Source: Anaerolineae bacterium
Lineage (GTDB): Bacteria > Chloroflexota > Anaerolineae > Aggregatilineales > Phototrophicaceae
Direction of reading: 5' to 3'
Assembly: GCA_014379235.1 (NCBI GenBank)
Contig: JACMMD010000642.1
Coordinates: 1-6,316 of the forward strand
Length of the DNA stretch: 6,316 bases
Shown: in pieces, positions 1 through 4,703 of the stretch
How the letters are laid out: each line of letters starts with the position of its first letter
How positions within the stretch are numbered: the first letter of the stretch is position 1
The notes under the pieces: model-generated
Databases searched by the model: none
What the model saw: the letters and a program-made list of their open reading frames with translations, nothing else
Told to the model about the DNA's origin: nothing
Translations under genes and position numbers: made by a program

Positions 1-983
1 ATCGCCTGAATTTGTTCGCGGGTAGCCGGAGAGGCCGCTTCCGGCGCGCTGGCCGCAGCCTGACCACCTTGCCCGCTCTGCTGCTCCATCATTCGCGTCA
101 TCATCTGCTGCATCATCAGATTTTGCTGCGCCATCTGACGCTGCATTTCCGCCCCATCAGGGTTCAGCGCCGCGCCGATCTGCTGCCCGACGCCAAGACC
201 AACGCCTGCGCTGGCCAAACTACCGCCCATGCCGGGATTGTTGGCAGCGTCCTGCGCGATTTGAAGACGCTGTGCCCGCTCCCACATATCGAGGCTGACG
301 TAGTTCCGCAGTTCTTCCAGCGAGACATTCTTGGCCGTGAACGGATTGGCCTCGAACGCTTTGATTCGCATACCGAGCGCTTGAAACTTCTCGTTGACCT
401 TCGCCAGCAGCGCACCTTCAAGATCGCCGAGTACGCGGTTGGCATCGACAATGCTCTGCGCGCCGGACTTGCCCAATAGTTCGGCAATCTCACCGAGCAG
501 CATACTCTGAATCCGGTCTTTGATGTCCGTCAAACGCGCGATGGCCTTGCCAATCGCGTACTGCTTGACGAAACGCATGGCATCGTCCACGCCGATGTCG
601 ATCACGCCATGCGTAATCAGCAGCGCCGCGCCAAGCCCGCGTCCCGGCGTTTCGAGTATAAGCGGCGGGTTCGTCCCCCAACCAACCTGCGGCATATCCT
701 TGAGATTGACGAAGTATAAATCCGCCGTGAACGGTGTACGCCCGCTCGTCGCAAGCCCGATCAAGCTCGACAATATCGGCAGGTTCGCGGTTGAGAGCGT
801 GTGCCGCCCCGTCCCCAGAATGTCCAACGCTTCACCGCTGCGAACGAACACCGCCGCCTGACTTTCACCAACGATCACCTGCGAACCCATGCGCCAATCA
901 CCACTGCCATACTGCGGCTCACGATACGCGAGTTCGTCATCCGCTACGTTTGTATGGTCGATTACGTCGATAATACGCGCCAT
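1..983 (-). CDS. SPFH-domain protein, YdjI / virion-core-like (3' end outside window)
   Basis: The frame reads from ATG at 983-981 to the window edge without a stop: 327 codons, C-terminus missing. The start follows GAAGGAG (997-991) by 7 nt. The N-terminus (MARIIDVIDH, then VIVGESQAAVFVRSGEALDIL and TLSTANLPIL, about residues 36-71) matches my memory of the YdjI-type SPFH family, whose members begin with a short 'ID-V-I' segment and an 'ESQ-AVFV' strand. Residues 85-140 continue the SPFH beta fold. Residues 140-245 are helical and charged (KAIARLTDIKDRIQ, LLAKVNEKFQALGM), as expected for the SPFH stalk. Residues 250-270 are Gly-rich (GMGGSLASAGVGLGVGQQIG) and 279-306 are very Met/Gln-rich. 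The last residues (SPATREQIQA) may begin a small C-terminal helical or zinc-ribbon module lying outside the window. There is no signal peptide or membrane span, so it is probably cytoplasmic and membrane-associated. In Bacillus, YdjI belongs to a cluster that recruits PspA to stressed membrane; the same role here is inference. Confidence 0.85.
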   Translation of the reverse strand, partial: MARIIDVIDHTNVADDELAYREPQYGSGDWRMGSQVIVGESQAAVFVRSGEALDILGTGRHTLSTANLPILSSLIGLATSGRTPFTADLYFVNLKDMPQVGWGTNPPLILETPGRGLGAALLITHGVIDIGVDDAMRFVKQYAIGKAIARLTDIKDRIQSMLLGEIAELLGKSGAQSIVDANRVLGDLEGALLAKVNEKFQALGMRIKAFEANPFTAKNVSLEELRNYVSLDMWERAQRLQIAQDAANNPGMGGSLASAGVGLGVGQQIGAALNPDGAEMQRQMAQQNLMMQQMMTRMMEQQSGQGGQAAASAPEAASPATREQIQA

Positions 984-1025
984 GAATACTCTCCTTCAAA
1001 TTTCGATTGCGATAGATTTAGCTTC

Positions 1026-1050
1026 TGTAGGGGCGAAGCATGCTTCGCCC
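1026..1050. repeat. Short palindromic intergenic repeat, copy 1 (TGTAG + 20-bp perfect palindrome)
   Basis: TGTAG (1026-1030) is followed by the perfect palindrome GGGCGAAGCA/TGCTTCGCCC (1031-1050). It lies in the 78-bp gap between the helical protein gene and the SPFH gene. The same layout recurs at 2259-2283 with a different but equally perfect palindrome. As RNA it could fold into an 8-bp GC-rich stem with a 4-nt loop. No U-run follows on either strand, so it is not a standard intrinsic terminator. A REP-like dispersed repeat or an mRNA processing or stability hairpin are the likelier readings. Confidence 0.8.
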
Positions 1051-1061
1051 AAGTTTCCAAA

Positions 1062-1607
1062 CTATGCGCCGAGCGCCTTATCCAAATTCGTCAGCACGTC
1101 CTCGCGCAGCACGAACGCTTCGTTGGCTTCAATCGCCAGCGAGTCGAGGTTAATAATCGCCGCTTCGATGCCCGCCGCTTCGCCGCCTGTGATAGCCTGT
1201 TCAAGCGTATCCAGCGCTTCGCCAAACCGATCCGCATAGCGAACCTGTGCTTCATCGAAGGCATACAGCTTGGACAGTTCATCCGAGTCGATGTTGATCT
1301 TGGCGAAAAAACCGGAATAACCCGGCGCGGCGGCTTTCACGCGGTCATGAAACGTTTGCAGCTTATCTTTCGCGCTGCGTGTGCGGCTCATGTAACTCAT
1401 GCCGCCGTCTTTATCGAGCAGGCGCTTTTCCAACTGCGCGAGGCGGTTGATGCGCTGCTCAAGCTGTTCAGCGATATGGTCGCGCAGCATCCGGTCTGCC
1501 GTGCGCCGGTCACCGCGTTCTTGATAACCACGAAAGGCAGGGATGCGCTCTTTCAACCGTCCCATAGTCCCGCGCTGGCTGGCAATCTGATCGTATAAAT
1601 CGGACAT
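1062..1607 (-). CDS. Hypothetical charged helical protein, 181 aa
   Basis: I do not recognise the family. ATG at 1607-1605 is preceded by AGGAG (1621-1617) with 9-nt spacing; the stop is TAG (1064-1062). The protein has no signal peptide, no membrane span and no cysteine, so it should be soluble and cytoplasmic. Residues 1-65 are rich in Arg, Glu and Lys with heptad-like spacing (HIAEQLEQRINRLAQLEKRLLDKD) and probably form a helical hairpin or coiled coil. A short break near residues 66-73 (DKDGGMSY) and a second near 93-98 (AAAPGYSG) separate further helices, and residues 100-181 look like a helical bundle (DEAQVRYADRFGEALDTLEQ). It lies between the membrane zinc-ribbon gene and the SPFH gene, in the same direction. 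In Bacillus ydjFGHI the coiled-coil partner is PspA. This protein is not visibly PspA-like (it is shorter and has no clear PspA sequence), but could play a comparable adaptor role; that is speculation. Confidence 0.8.
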   Translation of the reverse strand: MSDLYDQIASQRGTMGRLKERIPAFRGYQERGDRRTADRMLRDHIAEQLEQRINRLAQLEKRLLDKDGGMSYMSRTRSAKDKLQTFHDRVKAAAPGYSGFFAKINIDSDELSKLYAFDEAQVRYADRFGEALDTLEQAITGGEAAGIEAAIINLDSLAIEANEAFVLREDVLTNLDKALGA

Positions 1608-1647
1608 CGTTTACTGCTCCTGATGAACTCTGCGTTCAGTTTTTGTT

Positions 1648-1661
1648 CGTACAATTGTACG
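1648..1661. repeat. 14-bp perfect palindrome CGTACAATTGTACG
   Basis: The palindrome is perfect over 14 bp and lies 41-54 bp upstream of the start of the 181-aa protein gene, within a 104-bp gap. Read on the minus strand it contains TACAAT (1659-1654), which is one base from a consensus -10 box, but no good -35 is seen. It could be an operator over a weak internal promoter, or part of a dispersed repeat. A short GGGG (1667-1670) and CCCCC (1681-1685) pair lies just beside it. No U-run follows on either strand, so a terminator is unlikely. Confidence 0.4.
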
Positions 1662-1711
1662 CGACAGGGGCGCACACAAACCCCCAAACTCTGGTGGAGT
1701 CATCGCATCGA

Positions 1712-2230
1712 TTAGGGCAGGAAATACTCTGTCCCACAAAAGCGGCACTTGACCACACCCTTACCCACCAGTTTGATCTCGCCGCCGCAGTTCTCGCAGC
1801 GTTGAAGTTCGCGGAGTTTGCTGGCTTCCGCCGAATAGAGAATGCCATTGTCCCAATTGATGTAGCCGCTAAACACCTGCAAGCCCACCAACTGATACAC
1901 CATGTCTTTGATGTCGTCGCGGCTGGAACGCATCTCCAAAGCTACGTCGTCGATATTGATCTGGCCACGACTTTTCACGATGTCCAGCAGTTGGCGCTGC
2001 TTCTGCATCGTGGATTCCTGTGCAGATTCCTGCCCGCCGCGCTGAATCATGAGGATGCCGAAACCGACGAGCACCGCCACCGGAATAAATATCACGACAG
2101 CGGCAACGACAGCCCCACCAGCAAGCATCAGTCCAGACGAAACTTGCACAGCGATATATACCCCGCCGAGAACAGCGATCCCTAATCCCGCCACAAGGGA
2201 GATAATGCCAATCAAACGGCCCGAATTCAT
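1712..2230 (-). CDS. Membrane-anchored winged-helix and zinc-ribbon protein, 172 aa
   Basis: ATG at 2230-2228; stop TAA (1714-1712). AAAGGAG (2248-2242) lies 11 nt upstream, a slightly long spacing. Two hydrophobic segments (about residues 7-29 and 33-62) form a membrane hairpin. A polar linker (QRGGQESAQESTMQ) follows, then a compact domain at about 75-135 with the pattern of a winged helix (LLDIVKSRGQINIDDVA, VYQLVGLQVFSGYINWDNG). It ends in a zinc ribbon with ligands C145, C148, C162 and C165 (CENC and CRFC). The winged helix resembles PCI/proteasome-type or transcription-factor wings; DNA binding is not shown, and the domain could equally mediate protein contacts at the membrane. The gene lies 62 bp after the DUF2207 gene. 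Zinc-ribbon membrane proteins also occur in the Bacillus ydj cluster (YdjG), which supports a shared envelope-stress role by analogy only. Confidence 0.85.
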   Translation of the reverse strand: MNSGRLIGIISLVAGLGIAVLGGVYIAVQVSSGLMLAGGAVVAAVVIFIPVAVLVGFGILMIQRGGQESAQESTMQKQRQLLDIVKSRGQINIDDVALEMRSSRDDIKDMVYQLVGLQVFSGYINWDNGILYSAEASKLRELQRCENCGGEIKLVGKGVVKCRFCGTEYFLP

Positions 2231-2258
2231 GCTATTTCATGCTCCTTTCACATAATCA

Positions 2259-2283
2259 TGTAGGGGCAAGGCATGCCTTGCCC
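2259..2283. repeat. Short palindromic intergenic repeat, copy 2 (TGTAG + 20-bp perfect palindrome)
   Basis: TGTAG (2259-2263) is followed by GGGCAAGGCA/TGCCTTGCCC (2264-2283), again a perfect 20-bp palindrome centred on GCATGC. Compared with the copy at 1031-1050, palindrome positions 5 and 7 differ and the paired positions 14 and 16 differ in the compensating way, so base pairing is kept. It fills much of the 62-bp gap between the DUF2207 gene and the zinc-ribbon gene. No U-run follows on either strand. Confidence 0.8.
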
Positions 2284-2292
2284 TTCCGAGCA

Positions 2293-4275
2293 TCATCCAA
2301 ATCCCGCGCTGCCGCCGCCGCTGCTGCCACCACCGCTGAAACCACCGCCGCTAAAACTGCTGCCGCCGCTGCTCCAACTGCCGCTGCTGCCGCTCGACGC
2401 GCTTTGCGGACGGCTGGTGAAGGTGCTCGATGCCGAGTTGAGCATCTCTGTTAGCCCGTTAGACATGTTGTTTAGGCCCGCTGTGAGATTGCCGGACATG
2501 TTATCGAACGAAAATCCGCCGTCATCAGCCCGCGCTAATCCGCCGGGGACACCGCTGCCGCCCGTGCCAAATCCGCCGCCGAAATGTCCGACGGGGGTTC
2601 CGGCTCGATAGCCTCGTCCCCACGGCCCGCCTACATAAGTCGGGTAATACCATATTGGAATCGGCATATCATCGAGCTTGCTAAAGCGCTGTATCCACGT
2701 CCGATCTAATCCGTAAGCCACCGCATACGCCAAGTATTGATCGAACCGAGTCTTCGCCTCTTCGACGTTGCCATACTTTTCGAGGTTTTGCAGATACTCA
2801 CGGAAGGCATTCCACTTGGCCGCCTCTTCTGCGCCCTTGTGCGTCTTGACGGGCATGTAATTGCCGACGCTGGCCATGATAATCCCGGCAAATCCAACCG
2901 CCGCCGGAATGCACAACAATGCAGGGGTCAAACCTTCGATGCCAGCGACAGCCGCGACACCACCAAATACGGCCAGTACAATCAACAAAATACCGCCGCC
3001 TGTCCATTTACCGCGTGTCGTGGTGGGCTTCTCTTGCATCAGCCCATTCGTGACCATCAGTTCGTTGAGGTCATTTTGGATCAACGGGATTTCGGTATAG
3101 AACGTGTTCTTCATCGAGTCCATAGAACGTTCCATCTTGCCGCCGCTGAAAATCTTATCCATGATCCGCCGCTCGAAGCTGTAGAGATCGTCCGTCGCCT
3201 TGTCGGTGCGCTTGAACGTGAACTCGCTGGAACGACCAAAACCAAAAACGCCCTCATTTTGCGTTTCTTCGATGACCACATAACCACGCCGCGCAAGGTC
3301 AATAATGGTGGACATCACGTCGCGTAGGTCGGCCTTCTCATCAACCAGCGTGCCGATCAACGCAGGCGGCAAATCCGACGGCGGCTCGGACAAGTATTCC
3401 GGCACCGGGCCGATTTGCGGATCGCGTCCGCGTGTGTACCACAGATAGTACATTCCAAGCGGCCCGCCAAGCCCGATTACCAGACCCAAGACAATTAGCC
3501 CCAAATCAATGAGCGGCTTCGCGCCCTCTTCAAATGAGCGCTGGACATCGAACATGGACTGCCATCCCGGCGCGGACATAGCCGGGTTGTGCGGATACTG
3601 AACGCGCAGTTCGAGCGAGCCATTGCCACTCACCTGTCCTTGCGTTGTTACACTGACCGTTGTGCCACGAACGTCAACTTGTGCGGGCCAGCCATAGGTG
3701 ACTACCGGATCAACGGCTTCACGCGGGCCAAAGCCAGCCGGCATTTGCACCGTCGTTGAACTGGCGTTGATGGGAAAACCATAATGCTCTTCAGGAATGA
3801 TCGACCACCACAACTGGTCGCCGTCTGGATACGAGCGCAGCGCGCCATCTACCGTGTATTGAATGGTGAAAACGTCGCTGCCATCGGTGATTGGCTGCGC
3901 GAAATAATAGGTGATCGAACGTCCATCGTTGGTGTTGCTAACGCAGTACGTTGCGGGCTGTTCAGAGCAGCCTTCACGATAGACCGTTTTGCCCTGCGAG
4001 ACGCGAATGTTGCTGATGTCGTCAAGGCGATCCGTTTCGATAACCCGCGAACCAAAGCGGAACGTTCCGCTGAAATGAACGTCGTGCGTTTCGGTTACAT
4101 CGAATTGATTGGCGGCAGTGTCCACATTGTCGATCAATACGTCCCAATGCTGCCAGACTACCGAACGCGACTGTGCCGACACCGGAGTGACCCAAACCAG
4201 CGCAGTGAGTGCCAGTGCTGTAGCAGCGGTGACGAGAAGGGTTACGCTGAAAACCGCAGCCCAACGCTTGTGCAT
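2293..4275 (-). CDS. DUF2207-family predicted membrane protein, 660 aa
   Basis: ATG at 4275-4273 with GAGAGG (4289-4284) 8 nt upstream; stop TGA (2295-2293). A signal peptide covers residues 1-34, with likely cleavage after PVSA. Residues 36-245 form the extracytoplasmic beta-rich DUF2207 domain (YDVxL-like opening 'HWDVLIDNVDTAANQFDVTE'; ITYYFAQPI; 'FTIQYTVDGAL'), with C103 and C111 possibly forming a disulfide. A membrane span lies at about 256-282, followed by a cytoplasmic segment (283-425) that starts with the family-like 'EYLSEPPSDLPPALIGTLVD' and 'IIDLARRGYVVIEE', then two spans at about 427-446 and 449-471. Residues 485-535 (WNAFREYLQNLEKYG, YLAYAVAYGLDRTWIQRF) are the conserved post-membrane helical part of the family. 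The tail from about 625 is Ser/Gly-rich (FSGGGFSGGGSSGGG), also typical. The biochemical function of DUF2207 is unknown. It is first in the inferred operon, which suggests the exported domain senses or acts at the envelope. Confidence 0.92.
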   Translation of the reverse strand: MHKRWAAVFSVTLLVTAATALALTALVWVTPVSAQSRSVVWQHWDVLIDNVDTAANQFDVTETHDVHFSGTFRFGSRVIETDRLDDISNIRVSQGKTVYREGCSEQPATYCVSNTNDGRSITYYFAQPITDGSDVFTIQYTVDGALRSYPDGDQLWWSIIPEEHYGFPINASSTTVQMPAGFGPREAVDPVVTYGWPAQVDVRGTTVSVTTQGQVSGNGSLELRVQYPHNPAMSAPGWQSMFDVQRSFEEGAKPLIDLGLIVLGLVIGLGGPLGMYYLWYTRGRDPQIGPVPEYLSEPPSDLPPALIGTLVDEKADLRDVMSTIIDLARRGYVVIEETQNEGVFGFGRSSEFTFKRTDKATDDLYSFERRIMDKIFSGGKMERSMDSMKNTFYTEIPLIQNDLNELMVTNGLMQEKPTTTRGKWTGGGILLIVLAVFGGVAAVAGIEGLTPALLCIPAAVGFAGIIMASVGNYMPVKTHKGAEEAAKWNAFREYLQNLEKYGNVEEAKTRFDQYLAYAVAYGLDRTWIQRFSKLDDMPIPIWYYPTYVGGPWGRGYRAGTPVGHFGGGFGTGGSGVPGGLARADDGGFSFDNMSGNLTAGLNNMSNGLTEMLNSASSTFTSRPQSASSGSSGSWSSGGSSFSGGGFSGGGSSGGGSAGFG

Positions 4276-4379
4276 ACCGTTTACCTCTCAACCGATTTAG
4301 CCTACTTATATTTACGCGGAATTTTGTCCGACGTTGCGTAGGACTGCCGCAAAATGATCTATTAGAAGGGCGAAATCTA

Positions 4380-4407
4380 TTCCGAAAAGCATTATAACAT
4401 GCCGGAA
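4380..4407. promoter_or_regulatory. Imperfect inverted repeat around the leftward -10 box (possible operator)
   Basis: Outer arms TTCCG (4380-4384) and CGGAA (4403-4407), and inner arms GCAT (4389-4392) and ATGC (4399-4402), flank the sequence TATAAC (4393-4398). The left arms are separated by four A bases while the right arms touch, so the symmetry is imperfect. The dyad overlaps the exact -10 box of the leftward operon, where a repressor or activator site would be effective. Short arms like these can arise by chance. Confidence 0.25.
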
Positions 4408-4420
4408 ACCTTTGCGTGGA
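4391..4420 (-). promoter_or_regulatory. Extended -10 promoter for the leftward operon
   Basis: Read on the minus strand, positions 4399-4391 give TGT followed by TATAAT, a full consensus -10 hexamer with the TGn extension. A weak -35-like TCCACG lies at 4420-4415 with an 18-bp spacer. An extended -10 often compensates for a poor -35. Transcription would start near 4385 and give a leader of about 110 nt before the DUF2207 start. A second, poorer -10 (TATAAG, 4310-4305) lies nearer the gene but lacks a visible -35. Confidence 0.5.
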
Positions 4421-4450
4421 TGCCCTTAGAGAATTATTGGGCTATACGTT

Positions 4451-4480
4451 TTGTGGCGCTGATCGTCCGAACGATGTAAT
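4451..4480 (+). promoter_or_regulatory. Candidate promoter for the rightward LysM gene
   Basis: TTGTGG (4451-4456) and TGTAAT (4475-4480) are separated by 18 bp. The -10 matches consensus at five of six positions and the -35 at only three. A start near 4487 would leave a leader of about 46 nt containing the Shine-Dalgarno TAAGGAG (4516-4522), which is 10 nt before ATG 4533. The assignment is tentative. Confidence 0.3.
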
Positions 4481-4532
4481 ATGCACATATTAAGCGGAGT
4501 GCTTTCAATCAATCGTAAGGAGAAAAAGCGCC

Positions 4533-4703
4533 ATGCGACGACGAGAGGGTAAGGTCGTCTTCATTCTGGTTGCGATGCTGCTTGCCAGCCTTGCTATCAA
4601 CCCATTACTGGTTTTTGCACAAGAAGGCACGGAGGAAGCAACACAAGAAGTACCGGCAGAAACGACAGCCGAGGCTACCGTCGATCAGCCTGCTCCCACA
4701 TAA
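4533..4703 (+). CDS. 56-aa signal-peptide fragment upstream of the in-frame stop
   Basis: This is what would be translated if the TAA at 4701-4703 acts as a stop. TAAGGAG (4516-4522) gives a strong start. Residues 1-29 are a classical signal peptide: positively charged MRRREGK, hydrophobic core VVFILVAMLLASLAI, likely cleavage after VFA. The remaining 27 residues (QEGTEEATQEVPAETTAEA and onwards) are a disordered Glu/Thr/Pro-rich linker with no domain. It is most simply the N-terminal piece of the LysM protein, not an independent secreted peptide. Confidence 0.6.
   Translation: MRRREGKVVFILVAMLLASLAINPLLVFAQEGTEEATQEVPAETTAEATVDQPAPT

Larger units (their letters stand above)
4276..4532. other. 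Divergent intergenic region
   Basis: These 257 bp separate the leftward operon from the rightward LysM gene and are more AT-rich than the flanking coding sequence. I see no small gene with a convincing start and ribosome binding site, no RNA gene and no terminator. The promoter candidates and the inverted repeat listed separately account for the recognisable content. Confidence 0.6.

Noticed and set aside
1031..1050. Intrinsic terminator at the palindromes (also 2264-2283)
   Set aside because: Neither copy is followed by a U-run on either strand, and the genes on both sides run in the same direction.
801..1598. 265-aa open frame on the plus strand
   Set aside because: It runs opposite two genes with good ribosome binding sites, crosses their intergenic palindrome and shows no domain; it is an antisense shadow.
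2239..2454. Ala/Thr-rich plus-strand frame
   Set aside because: Its low-complexity sequence is the reverse complement of the Ser/Gly-rich tail of the DUF2207 protein.
2737..3327. 196-aa plus-strand frame
   Set aside because: It lies fully inside the DUF2207 gene on the other strand, with no ribosome binding site or domain.
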